Shown: positions 11,862 through 21,054, counted from the first letter of the stretch. The stretch: 64,000 nucleotides of DNA from Deinococcus koreensis (GCF_002901445.1 NZ_PPPD01000001.1:2424501-2488500); one strand, 5' to 3'. Program-made: numbers and translations. Notes: a model not told the origin generated them from the letters alone.

Positions 11862-12766
11862 GCCCCAGCCCCGGCCACAGGGTTGAGACCATCTCCAGCG
11901 GAGCCCTGAGCCTGGAGATCCTGCCGGAATTGGGCGCCAGCGTGCTGAACCTGCGCGCCGCCTCGGGGCGGCCGGTCATGCGGCCGGTGGAGCTGGCCGA
12001 GGTCGAGACGAGTTCCCAGTGCGCCAGCTTCACGCTGCTGCCCTTTTCCAACCGGGTCGCGGGCGCCCGGTTTTCTTTTGAGGGCCGCGAGGTGCAGCTG
12101 CGCCCCACCACCAAGGACGGCCTGACCCAGCACGGCGACGTCCGCAACCGCCCCTGGCAGGTCACCCGCGTCTCGGAGACCCACCTGCGCTGCGACTTCG
12201 ATTCGCGCGCCTTCCCGGACGTCAACTGGCCCTGGGCCTTCACCGCCCGCGTGGAGTACCTGCTGCATGGGCCGCATCTGGATACTAGCGTCACGCTGAC
12301 CAACGCCGATAGCGCGGCCATGCCCGCCGGCATGGGCCTGCACCCCTATTTCGCGCGGGTGCAGGCGGGCACCGATCCGGCCCTGAGCTTCGACGCCGCC
12401 CTGACCTACGACACCGATTCCCTCTCGCTGCCCCACGCCGCCGCCCGCCCGCTGCGCCCGGACGAGGACTACCGCGTGCCGGCGCCGGTCGGCGGGCGCA
12501 GCATCGACCGCACCTACACGGCCTGGGACGGCGTGGCCCGGCTCGACTGGGGCGAGCGCGCCCTGATCCTGACCGCCGACACGGCGTTCTCCCACCTAGT
12601 CGTGTTCACGGCGCCCGACGGCTCGCTGGCGCTGGAGCCGACCAGCCACGCCACCGACGCCTTCAACCTCGCCGCGCGGGGCATCGGCGGGGCCGACATG
12701 CGCGTCCTCTCGCCCGGTCAGAGTCTGGCGGGCGCGGTACGGCTCACGCTGGAAGGGAACTGGTAG
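11858..12766 (+). CDS. Aldose 1-epimerase family protein
   Basis: 302 aa. GalM-type beta-sandwich enzymes interconvert alpha and beta anomers of sugars. Visible landmarks are LLPFSNRVAGARFSFEGREV (substrate-loop Asn-Arg), GLTQHGDVRNRPWQV (first catalytic His in the QHGxxR context), GMGLHPYFA (second His), and a C-terminal EPTSHATDAFNL segment with the catalytic Glu. The GTG start overlaps the rlmB stop (GTGA). It ends 6 nt from the convergent 75-aa gene. The specific sugar is unknown; YeaD-like glucose-6-phosphate epimerases are an alternative. Confidence 0.82.
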   Translation: MSPSPGHRVETISSGALSLEILPELGASVLNLRAASGRPVMRPVELAEVETSSQCASFTLLPFSNRVAGARFSFEGREVQLRPTTKDGLTQHGDVRNRPWQVTRVSETHLRCDFDSRAFPDVNWPWAFTARVEYLLHGPHLDTSVTLTNADSAAMPAGMGLHPYFARVQAGTDPALSFDAALTYDTDSLSLPHAAARPLRPDEDYRVPAPVGGRSIDRTYTAWDGVARLDWGERALILTADTAFSHLVVFTAPDGSLALEPTSHATDAFNLAARGIGGADMRVLSPGQSLAGAVRLTLEGNW

Positions 12767-12772
12767 AGGCCG

Positions 12773-13000
12773 TCAGGCGTCCGAGGTGGCCAGCAGCGCC
12801 CCCTCGCGATCCCGCAGCTCGAAGCCCGGTTTCTCCCGTTCGGCGATCCAGCGCAGGGCGTCCAGCAGGTCGTCGGTCTCCCGCAGCACTTCCGGGCTGC
12901 CGGGGCTGACGTCCCCCGTCCAGAGCACCCGGTAGGCCCGCACAGGCTCCGGGGCCGACCAGCGAACCCCCTCTTCCTCCTTCACAAAGGCGCGCGACAT
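12773..13000 (-). CDS. Small conserved-looking hypothetical protein, 75 aa
   Basis: Not recognised. The protein is acidic and soluble, with no signal or membrane segment. It contains YRVLWTGDVSPGSPEVL and a helical DDLLDALRWIAEREKPGFEL, then a short hairpin-like RDREGALLATSD. Coding bias (GC-rich third positions) and its fit between two neighbours support a real gene. Convergent with the epimerase-like gene. GACACT lies 6 nt before the ATG, a weak match to the leaderless -10 pattern. Confidence 0.6.
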   Translation of the reverse strand: MSRAFVKEEEGVRWSAPEPVRAYRVLWTGDVSPGSPEVLRETDDLLDALRWIAEREKPGFELRDREGALLATSDA

Positions 13001-13071
13001 CCCACAAGTGTCGCGCCCAGCAGGACGGGACGGATTTGGACGGCGTGATGGGGCCTTTACTCGCGCCGTCC

Positions 13072-14142
13072 CTATTCGCGCAGATCCGTCACGCTGGCCT
13101 TGGCGACCAGGGTCACGGTAGTCTCGCGCTGTTCGCCGTCGCGGACGTAACCCAGCCGGACGGGCTCGCCGATACCCGCCCCGCGCACGGCCCGGATGAA
13201 CTCATCGGCGTCGCGCACGCTGCGGCCGTTCACGGAGGTGATGATGTCGCCCAACTGCGAGAGGTTGCCGTTCTCGTCGTAGCGCCCTGCCTCCAGCCCG
13301 GCCCTCTCTGCCGGGCTACCCTGGGCGATCCGGGCGATGACCGCTCCAGGTGGGCTCGTGACACCGCTGTGCCTGGGATCCAACTCCAGCCCCACGACCG
13401 GAATATCCCGCTTTTCCCCGGCCCGCAGCGCCGTGACCAGCTGGTTGCCCTCGACCACCGGCACCGCGTAGGAGCGGCGCGTCTGCCCGCTCTCGTCGAT
13501 GCGGATGTAACTGATCACGCCGATGGCCTGCCCGTTGCCGTCGATGATCGGCCCGCCGCTGTCGCCCGGGGCCAGCGGGGCGTTCATCTCCAGGGTGCCC
13601 TGCGGGAAATCGGCGCGTCCGGCGGCTACGCTCAGGTTCAACAGCCGCCCCCGCCGGGGCTGCAGGAAGTCGCCGCCGGAGTTGCCGATGGCCAGCACGG
13701 TCTCGCCCACCCGCGGCGCCCGCGTGGTCAGGTTGAGGAAGGGGAAGGTGCCCCCGCGCTGCACGTCCAGCAGGGCCACGTCCGCCTCGGCGTCGAAGGC
13801 AGACACGCGCGCCGGGTAGGTCTTGCCCGACAGGGTGCTGATCTGGAACAGCGTGCCCCCGCTGACCACGTGGTAGGCGGTCAGCACCTGTCCCTGCGCG
13901 GAGATGAAGAAGCCGGTGCCGATGCCCGCCGAACCCCGCGCCGTGTCCACGCTCTCCACCCGCACGGTGGCGGGCCGCGACTTCTCGAACAGGGTGCGCG
14001 TCTCTTCCGGCAGGGAGTTGGGCAGGGTGCGCGTCCCGGCGCTCGGGGGGGGCCCGACCTCGAGGGCCGGCTGCTGTCTGGGCAGCAGATACGCGCCCAG
14101 TGCCAGGAGCAGCAGGACAGGAAGCCAGGGCGACGCTCTCAC
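13072..14142 (-). CDS. HtrA/DegP-like S1C serine protease with one PDZ domain
   Basis: 356 aa. Residues 5-20 are a signal/anchor helix, so the enzyme works outside the membrane. The trypsin-like domain has the full triad: His91 in TAYHVV, Asp121 in AEADVALLD and Ser195 in GDSGGPI. A PDZ domain covers about 240-345 (GSPAERAGLEAG, GDIITSVNGRSV). It likely removes or chaperones damaged exported proteins. The start is GTG 14142 with a TAGACT box 5 nt before it and no Shine-Dalgarno. Shares a 74-nt divergent promoter region with the EVE gene. Confidence 0.9.
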   Translation of the reverse strand: MRASPWLPVLLLLALGAYLLPRQQPALEVGPPPSAGTRTLPNSLPEETRTLFEKSRPATVRVESVDTARGSAGIGTGFFISAQGQVLTAYHVVSGGTLFQISTLSGKTYPARVSAFDAEADVALLDVQRGGTFPFLNLTTRAPRVGETVLAIGNSGGDFLQPRRGRLLNLSVAAGRADFPQGTLEMNAPLAPGDSGGPIIDGNGQAIGVISYIRIDESGQTRRSYAVPVVEGNQLVTALRAGEKRDIPVVGLELDPRHSGVTSPPGAVIARIAQGSPAERAGLEAGRYDENGNLSQLGDIITSVNGRSVRDADEFIRAVRGAGIGEPVRLGYVRDGEQRETTVTLVAKASVTDLRE

Positions 14143-14147
14143 GGGGA

Positions 14148-14153
14148 AAGTCT
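14148..14153 (-). promoter_or_regulatory. Leaderless -10 box for S1C protease
   Basis: TAGACT on the minus strand, 5 nt before GTG 14142. Confidence 0.5.
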
Positions 14154-14203
14154 AGGCCCTTCGGCGGGGGTATACGGTGGGGGAAGGCACCAGGTGTGGA
14201 GGG

Positions 14204-14209
14204 TACCCT
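14204..14209 (+). promoter_or_regulatory. Leaderless -10 box for EVE gene
   Basis: TACCCT, 7 nt before ATG 14217. Together with the opposing box at 14148-14153 this gives a divergent promoter pair within 74 nt. Confidence 0.5.
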
Positions 14210-14216
14210 GAGCCCC

Positions 14217-14687
14217 ATGCCCTTCTGGCTCCTGAAATCTGAACCCGACGTGTTCGGCTACCCCGATCTGGTGCGGGTGGGCCGCGAGCCCTGGAACGGC
14301 GTCCGGAATTACACGGCGCGCAATTTCCTGCGCCAGATGGCCGTGGGCGACCTGTGCCTCTTCTACCACTCGAACGCGAAACCGACGGGGATCGCGGGCG
14401 TGGCGCGGGTGGCGCGGGAAGCGTACCCGGACAACCTGCAGGCCGACCGGGCCAGCGCCTATCACGACCCAAAGGCCCCGGCCGACGGCTCGCGCTGGAG
14501 CATGGTGGACGTGGAGCCCGTGCTGGCCTTCCCGCGCGTGCTGCCGCTGGACGAGATCCGCAGCCTGCCCGAGTGGCACGCCTCGCCCCTGACACAGAAG
14601 GGCAGTCGCCTGAGCGTGATGCCGGTGACCGGGGAAGAGTTCAGGGTGGCGCTGGCCGCGGTGGGGCTGGATGCGGATTCGCTTTGA
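14217..14687 (+). CDS. EVE domain-containing protein
   Basis: 156 aa, a stand-alone EVE (PUA-like) domain. It starts MPFWLLKSEPDVFGYPDL and has WNGVRNYTARNFLRQMAVGDLCLFYHS, the conserved pocket strand, and DPKAPADGSRWSMVDVEPV. EVE/YTH-like folds bind modified bases in DNA or RNA; the physiological ligand of bacterial stand-alone versions is mostly unknown. ATG 14217 is chosen because it matches the family N terminus and sits 7 nt after TACCCT. The 3' end overlaps the GNAT gene by 17 nt. Confidence 0.9.
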   Translation: MPFWLLKSEPDVFGYPDLVRVGREPWNGVRNYTARNFLRQMAVGDLCLFYHSNAKPTGIAGVARVAREAYPDNLQADRASAYHDPKAPADGSRWSMVDVEPVLAFPRVLPLDEIRSLPEWHASPLTQKGSRLSVMPVTGEEFRVALAAVGLDADSL

Positions 14688-15165
14688 GGCTCTGAGAGAA
14701 GAAGACGTGCCCCTGCTGACACGCTGGTTGCAGGCAGAGCACGTCCGGGCCTTCTGGGAGGATGGCGAGCGGGACGAGGCAGCGGTCAGGGCGCACTATT
14801 TCCGGGTTGGGCGTGACGTGCCGGGGTTCATCTTCAGTGTGGACGACCGCCCTGCTGGATTTATTCAGACCGAGAAGGTTACTTCAGAACATGAGTTCTG
14901 GCCCTGGGCGACGCCAGTGGGGGAGACCTGGGCTACCGACCTACTGATTGGGGAGATGGAGTTGACCGGGCAGGGGCTGGGGCCGCAGGTCATTCGGGCG
15001 TTCATCGCGGGCCTTCAACTTCAGCGGCCCGACCTCCGGGGGGTCGTCATTGACCCGGATGCAAGGAATATCCGGGCGATCCGGGCATATGCGAAGGCGG
15101 GGTTCGTGGCGGTGGGCGACCCGGAGGAACGGCAGGTCATGCTCAGGATGGCTGGCTCCTCCTGA
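14671..15165 (+). CDS. GNAT family N-acetyltransferase
   Basis: 164 aa. GNAT fold with the acetyl-CoA loop ELTGQGLGPQVIRAF and the terminal NIRAIRAYAKAGFVAVG strand-helix. The N-terminal LLTRWLQAEHVRAFWED resembles the AAC(6')/siderophore-acetylase branch, but the acceptor cannot be named. It starts inside the EVE gene (17-nt overlap), so expression is probably coupled. Its second half is visibly less GC-rich than neighbours, which could mean more recent acquisition. No promoter of its own is seen. Confidence 0.82.
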   Translation: MRIRFEALREEDVPLLTRWLQAEHVRAFWEDGERDEAAVRAHYFRVGRDVPGFIFSVDDRPAGFIQTEKVTSEHEFWPWATPVGETWATDLLIGEMELTGQGLGPQVIRAFIAGLQLQRPDLRGVVIDPDARNIRAIRAYAKAGFVAVGDPEERQVMLRMAGSS

Positions 15166-15221
15166 CATTGGTCAATTTTCTCTAAGCCAACCGGCGCACG
15201 GTCTTTGCCCTGGTGCGCCGG

Positions 15222-15227
15222 TATGCT
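15222..15227 (+). promoter_or_regulatory. -10 box directly upstream of mutS2
   Basis: TATGCT, 9 nt before ATG 15237. Consistent with a leaderless or near-leaderless transcript. Confidence 0.45.
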
Positions 15228-15236
15228 GCCCCTAAG

Positions 15237-17522
15237 ATGGCTTTCGATCCCCGCGCCCTGTCTGCCCTGGATTTCCCCCGCGTCCGTGACGCCCTCGCCG
15301 AGCGCTGTGCCACGTCGCTGGGCACCGAGCGGGCACGGGTGCTCATTCCCTCGGACGACGCCGGGCGCATCGCGCGGGAACTGGACGAGGTCGAGGACGC
15401 GCTGTTCGGCGTGAGCCTGAGCCTGGGCGGCATTCAGGACATCCGCGACCTGCACGCCCGCGCCCAGGAGGGCCGGGTGCTCTCGGGCCAGGAACTGCTG
15501 AACGCGGCGTATTCGCTGGACGGCGCCATGACCGTCAAGCGGGCCATCGGGGCCAATTCACGCGGGCCGCTGCGCGAGGTGGCGCTGGGCCTGGGCGACC
15601 ACACGGAACTGGTGCGCCGGGTGCTGGGGGCGCTCGACCGGGAAGGTGGCGTGCGCGACGACGCCTCGGCCCACCTGCGCGATCTCAGGAAGCGCATCGA
15701 GCCGCTCCGCAGCCGCATCCGCGACCGGCTGGCGAACACTCTGGAACAGTGGTCGGACGTGCTGCAGGAGCACCTCGTCACCATCCGACGAGACCGCTAC
15801 GTGCTGCCGGTGCAGGCCAGCCGGGTCGGACAGGTGCAGGGGATCATCGTGGACGCCTCGGCGACCGGGCAGACGTACTTCGTCGAGCCGGCGGCCGTCA
15901 CGCAGCTCAACAACGAACTCACCCGGCTGATCCTCGATGAGGAGGCCGAGGTGCGCCGCATCCTGACCGAACTCTCCGGCCTGCTCGCCCAGGACGCCGA
16001 CGTGCCCATGACCCTCTCGACCATCGGGGAACTCGACCTGATCGCCTCGAAGGCCCGGCTGGCGCGCGACTGGCACCTGAACCGCCCTGAACCCTCGCCC
16101 GCCGGCGCCTACGACCTGCGCGAGGCCCGCCACCCGCTGATCGAGCGGCCGGTGCCCAACGACATCCGCCTGGGCGACACGCAGCTGCTGCTGATCACCG
16201 GCCCCAACATGGGCGGCAAGACCGCGACCCTGAAAACGCTGGGTCTGGCGGTGCTCATGCACCAGTGCGGGCTGTACGTCTCGGCGGCCTCCGCGAAACT
16301 GCCCGTGGTGCAGGACGTGCTGGTGGACATCGGCGACGAGCAGAGCATCGAGGCGTCCCTCAGCACCTTTGCCAGCCACCTCAAGCACCTGCGCTACGTG
16401 CTCAGGCACGCCTCGCCCGACACGCTGGTGCTGGTGGACGAGCTGGGCTCCGGCACCGACCCCAACGAGGGCGCCGCGCTCTCGCAGGCGATCATCGAGA
16501 CCCTGCTCTCGCAGGACGCGCGCGGCATCGTGACCTCGCACCTCTCGCCCCTGAAGCTGTTCGCGCTGGAAACGCCGGGCCTGAAGAACGCCTCGATGGG
16601 CTTCGATCTGGAGACCCTGACCCCCACCTACGTGCTGCAGGTCGGGCAGCCGGGGCGTTCCTACGCCCTGGCCATCGCGCAGCGCATGGGCCTGCCGGAC
16701 GGGGTGCTGGGCCGCGCCGAGGCGCTGCTGGGCCCCGACGCCGGGATCATGGAACGGATGCTGGAGGGCCTGGAGCGCGAGCGCGCCGATCTCGCCGCCC
16801 AGCTGGAGACCACCGCTCAGGCCCGCCAGAGCGCCGAGGCCGAGCTGGGCCGCGTGCGCCAGGAACGCGAGACGCTGGAGGGGCGGCGGGGCGAGATGCT
16901 GGCCGAGGCCGCCCAGAAGGCCGAGTCGCTGTACGCCGACGCCATCGAGCGCGTCCGCACCCTGCGCGCCCGTGCCCAGGAGGACGGCGCCCGCCCGCGC
17001 GTGATGCAGGAACTGCGCGAATTGCGCACCGCCGCCCAGAAGATCCGCCCCGCCCCCCCGGTGCGCGAGGAGCGCGGCGACCCCATCCGGGTGGGCAGCA
17101 AGGTGGACGTGCCCGCCTACAACGCCTCCGGGCAGGTGCTGGAGCTGCGCGGCGACGACCTCGTGGTGCAGCTGGGGGTCATGAAGGTGGGCGTCAAGCG
17201 CCGCGACGTGCGCGTGCAGCCCGAGGTCAAGGTGCCGGTGGCGCGGGGCAGTTTCGTGGGCCGCACGGCGACCACCTTCCAGCCGGAACTGCAGCTGCGC
17301 GGCCTGGGGGTCGAGGAGGCGGTGGAAGAACTGCGTACCGCGATCCTGGAGGCGGCGGCCCTCAAGGAAAAGCAGCTGCGGGTGGTACACGGCAAGGGAC
17401 AGGGCGTCCTGAGACGGCTGCTGCGTGAGTACCTGAAAAACGACCGCAAGGTCGAATCTTTCCACGACGCCGAACCGAACCAGGGCGGGCACGGCGTCAC
17501 CATCGTGAATCTGCGCGCCTGA
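15237..17522 (+). CDS. mutS2: Endonuclease MutS2
   Basis: 761 aa. MutS2 is a MutS paralogue with ATPase and nuclease activity, linked to suppression of recombination, oxidative damage tolerance and, in some species, rescue of collided ribosomes. The core and lever region precedes the ATPase: Walker [17 protein letters not shown] (about 323-338), Walker [17 protein letters not shown], then the His-switch region TSHLSPLK. A long coiled coil runs about 510-600. The C-terminal Smr nuclease domain includes [13 protein letters not shown] and [17 protein letters not shown] 15237 (MAFDPRAL) is preferred over GTG 15213 because it sits just after the TATGCT box. Confidence 0.96.
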   Translation: MAFDPRALSALDFPRVRDALAERCATSLGTERARVLIPSDDAGRIARELDEVEDALFGVSLSLGGIQDIRDLHARAQEGRVLSGQELLNAAYSLDGAMTVKRAIGANSRGPLREVALGLGDHTELVRRVLGALDREGGVRDDASAHLRDLRKRIEPLRSRIRDRLANTLEQWSDVLQEHLVTIRRDRYVLPVQASRVGQVQGIIVDASATGQTYFVEPAAVTQLNNELTRLILDEEAEVRRILTELSGLLAQDADVPMTLSTIGELDLIASKARLARDWHLNRPEPSPAGAYDLREARHPLIERPVPNDIRLGDTQLLLITGPNMGGKTATLKTLGLAVLMHQCGLYVSAASAKLPVVQDVLVDIGDEQSIEASLSTFASHLKHLRYVLRHASPDTLVLVDELGSGTDPNEGAALSQAIIETLLSQDARGIVTSHLSPLKLFALETPGLKNASMGFDLETLTPTYVLQVGQPGRSYALAIAQRMGLPDGVLGRAEALLGPDAGIMERMLEGLERERADLAAQLETTAQARQSAEAELGRVRQERETLEGRRGEMLAEAAQKAESLYADAIERVRTLRARAQEDGARPRVMQELRELRTAAQKIRPAPPVREERGDPIRVGSKVDVPAYNASGQVLELRGDDLVVQLGVMKVGVKRRDVRVQPEVKVPVARGSFVGRTATTFQPELQLRGLGVEEAVEELRTAILEAAALKEKQLRVVHGKGQGVLRRLLREYLKNDRKVESFHDAEPNQGGHGVTIVNLRA

Positions 17523-17549
17523 TCTCGCCGGCCCCGGCGCACCTGTCAT

Positions 17550-17690
17550 ATCCATTCCGATGGATTCCGTTCTGTGTTCGGAATTCATCCGACCGAAGGG
17601 AGAAGGAAAAGGACGGATTTCGCCGCAAGCGAGGAACATCCGGCGCCTTTCTGGATGTTCCGGAATGGAGCGAAATCCGTTGCAGATGAG
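17550..17690. repeat. Nested inverted-repeat intergenic element (SNR-like)
   Basis: Nested arms ACGGATTTCG (17613-17622) / CGAAATCCGT (17671-17680) and GGAACATCC (17633-17641) / GGATGTTCC (17653-17661). Just upstream is a second imperfect palindrome, TCCGATGGATTCCG (17557-17570) / CGGAATTCATCCGA (17579-17592). The block lies 27 nt after mutS2 and resembles the small nucleotide repeats reported between genes in Deinococcus. It may also act as a terminator, though no T-run follows. Confidence 0.6.
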
Positions 17691-17743
17691 GCCCATGGCC
17701 GCGCGGTGAGGCGGCTGTGATGGCGCTGTGCCAGGTGGGCCGC

Positions 17744-17749
17744 TAGGGT
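17744..17749 (+). promoter_or_regulatory. -10 box upstream of exported protein gene
   Basis: TAGGGT, 9 nt before ATG 17759. No Shine-Dalgarno. Confidence 0.4.
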
Positions 17750-17758
17750 GGGCCGGAC

Positions 17759-18787
17759 ATGGTTTCACTTTCCCGCCTCAAGAACGCTCTGTCCTGGCCC
17801 CCTCGATCGGTGGAGCGTCCTGCGCCAGCTTCCGTGTGCCGGGGCCTGCTCACGGCCGCCGCCCTGCTGACCAGCGCCGCCTCCGCCCAGGCCGCCGCAC
17901 CGACCGGATTCAAGCTGCCGTCGGGTTACATGGGCCGCTTCGGGTCGTCCGAGGTCACGGTGTCCAACGAGACGGGCTTCGGGGCGCGCTACCTGCCCCT
18001 GCCCTTCGATCCGGACATCCGGGTCTCGCTGGTGCGGCAGGCCAACTACTGGGAATACAACCTCAGCAGCCGCCTGAACGACACGACCCTGGCGGGCGGG
18101 GTGTATTTCAACGGCTACGCAGCTGTCTCCGGCATTCCCCGCGTGGAGTGGACGCGGAGTCCCCAGCGTGGCCTGCAGTACAGCGCCCTCATCCAGGGAA
18201 ACGGCCCGCACTCGCACCTCTCGGGTGGATACGCCTTCCTCGTGCTGGAAGACCGCGTGCGGGTGCTGAACACCGTGGGCGTGGCCCTGCAGGGAGATGT
18301 GGCCGCCCCCTACCTCCAGAACGAGATCGGCGGCGGGCTCAGCAAGACCTTCGGGCCGGTCAGCACCTACACGGGCGCCACCACCCGCCTGTATGCCTTC
18401 CCGGTGCAGGGGCAGGTGCAGGGCAGCGTGGATCTGTATCTGGCGGCCAACTACAGCCCGGTGCCAGCCCTGACCCTCTCGGCGTCGCACTTCGAGCGCT
18501 TCGCGGCCGGCAGCGTCGCCATCCCTGATTTCGGCGTGGGCCGCTACGAGGAGTCGGCCTTCACGGCCACCTACCGCCTGCCGGCCACCGAGCAGCCGGT
18601 GGGCCTGGGCGCCCTGCGAACCCGCGTGAACCGCAACTGGACGAGCGACTATACCTACGTGCGGGGCGACCTGCTGCTGGACATCAAAGGGCTGCCGAGC
18701 ATGGTGGGGCCCAGTATCGGCTACCAGTTCGGGCCGGCCGGCAAGGACACCCGCTGGCTGATGTCGCTGGTCTCCCTGCCGCGCTGA
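17759..18787 (+). CDS. Exported protein of unknown function, possible beta-barrel
   Basis: 342 aa, not recognised. A long signal region ends near SAASAQAAA (about residues 28-47). The mature part is rich in alternating polar/hydrophobic strands with aromatic residues, for example LVRQANYWEYNLSSRL, VDLYLAANYSPV and MVGPSIGYQF. It ends with a strand followed by SLPR. This composition fits an outer-membrane or surface beta-structure, but there is no C-terminal Phe/Trp signature. Single-gene unit: its own -10 box in front, a hairpin terminator 45 nt behind. Confidence 0.7.
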   Translation: MVSLSRLKNALSWPPRSVERPAPASVCRGLLTAAALLTSAASAQAAAPTGFKLPSGYMGRFGSSEVTVSNETGFGARYLPLPFDPDIRVSLVRQANYWEYNLSSRLNDTTLAGGVYFNGYAAVSGIPRVEWTRSPQRGLQYSALIQGNGPHSHLSGGYAFLVLEDRVRVLNTVGVALQGDVAAPYLQNEIGGGLSKTFGPVSTYTGATTRLYAFPVQGQVQGSVDLYLAANYSPVPALTLSASHFERFAAGSVAIPDFGVGRYEESAFTATYRLPATEQPVGLGALRTRVNRNWTSDYTYVRGDLLLDIKGLPSMVGPSIGYQFGPAGKDTRWLMSLVSLPR

Positions 18788-18831
18788 TCACCTGCCTGGG
18801 CCACCAATCAGATCGACCACCCCGATACGGC

Positions 18832-18860
18832 GGGGACAGCCTGCAGCCCCGGCTGTCCCC
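18832..18860 (+). terminator. Hairpin terminator candidate without T-run
   Basis: Perfect 10-bp stem GGGGACAGCC / GGCTGTCCCC with a 9-nt loop, 45 nt after the stop of the exported protein gene. Confidence 0.55.
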
Positions 18861-19204
18861 GTCGTCTGTCCGGGCCCGGACTCCGGCGATCCCAGGTCAA
18901 GGTGTGGACGGATCGGCCCGCCCAGCCATCCCTCCAGCCCGGTCTGTTGGTTCTGCCCGCGCTGCGCCGCCGGTGTGCTTGCCCGGCCTCGCCCTCGGCC
19001 CGGCGCGGCGCCGTGTGGCCGTCGGGGGGCCCGCAATCCTGTGCCGTCAGCCCTGCCCACGGTGTCGAATCGTGGTAAAACAGGGGCGTACCACAGCTTA
19101 TCGGCCGTCTCATCTGCTTGACCCCGCTCTCTTTTTTTCCATCATCTCGTGCTCTTTTTCACGAACTGGTCTGGAGGCAGGAGGGGCGGGGCGGAAAGGG
19201 GAAC
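18861..19204 (+). promoter_or_regulatory. Upstream region of the nuo operon
   Basis: No gene is supported in these 344 nt. A possible promoter is TTGACC (19118-19123), 16-nt spacer, CATCAT (19140-19145), placing the transcript start near 19152 and leaving a leader of about 50 nt. GAAAGGGG (19194-19201) would be the Shine-Dalgarno for nuoA. The -10 match is weak. Confidence 0.35.
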
Positions 19205-19573
19205 ATCATCGAACAGTACGCGAACTTTGTGATCATGCTGCTCGTCGCGCTGGGGATCGGCGTCCTCGCCGTGATCGTCAGCGCCATTCTGGGGCCTAAA
19301 AAACGGGGCAGCCGCACCAAACTGATGGCCTACGAAAGCGGCAACGACCCCGAGCACGGCGGCGTGGGCACCGGCCAGCGCTTCCCCGTGCATTTCTATC
19401 TGGTCGCCATGCTGTTCATCGTCTTCGACATTGAGACGGCGTTCTTCTACCCGCTGGCGGTGGCCTACCAGAAGCTGGTGCCCTTCGCCTTCTTCGAGGC
19501 CCTGACCTTCGTGCTGCTGCTGCTGGTCGGCTACGTGTACGTGCTGAAGAAGAAGGTGTTGGAATGGGCCTAA
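19205..19573 (+). CDS. nuoA: NADH-quinone oxidoreductase subunit A
   Basis: Three-helix membrane subunit of complex I. Contains the family loop [41 protein letters not shown], with the conserved acidic FDIE in helix 2. The start is unclear: family proteins begin a few residues before EQY, which here is encoded by two ATC codons (19205, 19208) placed 3 and 6 nt after AAGGGG. The nearest conventional starts are TTG 19118 (29 extra, unlike residues, probably inside the promoter), GTG 19229 and ATG 19235 (would remove the IEQYANF lead-in). I keep the ATC position as a hypothesis. Confidence 0.9.
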   Translation: MIEQYANFVIMLLVALGIGVLAVIVSAILGPKKRGSRTKLMAYESGNDPEHGGVGTGQRFPVHFYLVAMLFIVFDIETAFFYPLAVAYQKLVPFAFFEALTFVLLLLVGYVYVLKKKVLEWA

Positions 19574-19578
19574 GTGGT

Positions 19579-19651
19579 GCAGAAGGCAGATGGCTGATGG
19601 CAGATGGCCTAAAGCTCCTGAGCCTTCTGCCTTCTGCCCTCTGCCCTCTGC
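19579..19651 (+). repeat. Heptad-repeat hairpin in nuoA-nuoB spacer
   Basis: The 5' arm 19579-19608 is built from GGCAGAT-type heptads. The 3' arm 19622-19651 is built from TTCTGCC/CTCTGCC heptads. The two 30-nt arms are complementary at about 25 positions. Confidence 0.8.
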
Positions 19652-19691
19652 AACCACCGGACTTGAAAAGCCACACCGTGGAGGTGGTTTT

Positions 19692-20228
19692 GTGCCCCTG
19701 AAAGAACTGTTCGAGAAAGACTGGCAGGAACTGGAGTCCGAGGGTGTGCTGTTCTCCAGCCTGGAGAAGCTGGTGGCCTGGGGGCGCAGCAATTCCCTGT
19801 GGCCGGCGACCTTCGGGCTGGCGTGCTGCGCTATCGAGATGATGAGTTCCACCAACGCCCGCAACGACATGAGCCGCTTCGGGTCGGAGGTCTTCCGCGC
19901 CTCGCCGAGACAGGCCGACGTGATGATCGTGGCGGGGCGGCTGAGCAAGAAGATGGCGCCCATCATGCGCCGGGTGTACGACCAGATGCCCGATCCCAAA
20001 TGGGTGATCTCGATGGGGGCCTGCGCTTCCTCGGGCGGCATGTTCAACAACTACGCCATCGTGCAGAACGTGGACTCGGTGGTGCCGGTGGACATCTTCG
20101 TGCCCGGCTGCCCGCCCCGCCCCGAGGCGCTCATCTACGCCGTCATGCAGCTGCAGAAGAAGGTGCGCGGGGAGGCCTTCGACCAGCTGGGCCATCAGCT
20201 GCCGATGGTCGATGCGTGGACGAGATGA
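19692..20228 (+). CDS. nuoB: NADH-quinone oxidoreductase subunit B
   Basis: 178 aa. Carries the terminal iron-sulfur cluster N2, which passes electrons to quinone. Ligands are visible in [11 protein letters not shown] (tandem Cys), [10 protein letters not shown] and [13 protein letters not shown] 19692 is chosen because GGAGGTG ends a few nt upstream and the family begins just before LFEKDW; a longer frame from 19590 would translate the heptad-repeat spacer. The stop overlaps the nuoC ATG. Confidence 0.96.
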   Translation: MPLKELFEKDWQELESEGVLFSSLEKLVAWGRSNSLWPATFGLACCAIEMMSSTNARNDMSRFGSEVFRASPRQADVMIVAGRLSKKMAPIMRRVYDQMPDPKWVISMGACASSGGMFNNYAIVQNVDSVVPVDIFVPGCPPRPEALIYAVMQLQKKVRGEAFDQLGHQLPMVDAWTR

Positions 20229-20956
20229 CGGGGGGCGACAAGGGGGGCAAGCTGACCGGCCGCGAGGGCATGGCGCAGTCCTCCCAGTCATCGGCACAGT
20301 CATCGGCGCCCAGGCCCGTGCCGGTGCCTGCCGGTGTGCCGGTGGTGCTCGCCCCGGCCGCCGACCCGCGCGACCTCACGCCGCTGCTGCGCGAGTTGAA
20401 CCTGACCGAAGACGACGCTGCCGAGCCGACCGCCGTGGTCACTCCGGACGCACTGCTGGAGGTCGCCCGGGCCCTGAAGTCCCGCGGCTTCATGCTGATG
20501 GACTCGGTGGGCGTGGATTACCTGGCCTACCCCGCGGCGCGCCCCAAGCGCTTTGCCGTGCTGCACAACATTTACCACCCGCAGGGTGGCCAGCGCCTGT
20601 TCCTGCGCGTGTGGCTGGACGACGGCGAGACGCTGCCCAGCCTCTACCCGGTCTGGAAGGCGGCGAACTACCTGGAGCGCGAGGTCTACGACCTGCTGGG
20701 CGTGGAGTTCACCGGCCACCCCGATCTGCGCAAGGTGCTGACCCCCGATGATCTGGAGGGCCACCCGCTCCGCAAGGACTTCCCGCTGGGCGAGTCCCCG
20801 ACCCTCTTCCGCGACGGCCGCTTCCTCGACCCCGCCACCTTCCGCGCCGGCCTGACCGGCCAGAACAGCGGCCTGACCGGCTACCGGGGCGAACTGCGGC
20901 GCGGCCAGGGCACGGATCGCCTGCCCCCGGTGATGCCGGAAGGGGGGCCGAAATGA
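20225..20956 (+). CDS. nuoC: NADH-quinone oxidoreductase subunit C
   Basis: 243 aa. The 30-kDa-type peripheral-arm subunit; the signature is [24 protein letters not shown] followed by [10 protein letters not shown]. An N-terminal extension of about 60 residues, rich in Ser/Gln/Ala/Pro ([17 protein letters not shown]), precedes the fold and has no obvious role. ATG 20225 overlaps the nuoB stop; M16 (20270) is an alternative. NuoC and NuoD are separate here, not fused as in E. coli. Confidence 0.95.
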   Translation: MTGGDKGGKLTGREGMAQSSQSSAQSSAPRPVPVPAGVPVVLAPAADPRDLTPLLRELNLTEDDAAEPTAVVTPDALLEVARALKSRGFMLMDSVGVDYLAYPAARPKRFAVLHNIYHPQGGQRLFLRVWLDDGETLPSLYPVWKAANYLEREVYDLLGVEFTGHPDLRKVLTPDDLEGHPLRKDFPLGESPTLFRDGRFLDPATFRAGLTGQNSGLTGYRGELRRGQGTDRLPPVMPEGGPK

Positions 20957-20960
20957 GGAT

Positions 20961-21054
20961 GCAGAAGGCCAATGGCAGATGGCAGATGGCAGAAGGCAAA
21001 AGGCGAAATGCAGTTGAGGTTTTAGCCATCTGCCATCTGCCTTCTGCCATCTGC
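20961..21054 (+). repeat. Heptad-repeat hairpin in nuoC-nuoD spacer
   Basis: 5' arm from 20961 (GGCAGAT/GGCAGAA/GGCAAAA heptads to about 21013). 3' arm 21025-21054 (ATCTGCC/TTCTGCC heptads). 20961-20990 pairs with the 3' arm at about 26 of 30 positions, including 17 consecutive. Confidence 0.8.

Noticed and set aside
14671..15165. Aminoglycoside 6'-acetyltransferase
   Set aside because: Only general GNAT features and a loose N-terminal similarity are visible; no basis for a resistance claim.
15558..17768. A 736-codon minus-strand frame opposite mutS2
   Set aside because: No recognisable domain, while mutS2 on the plus strand has Walker and Smr motifs throughout.
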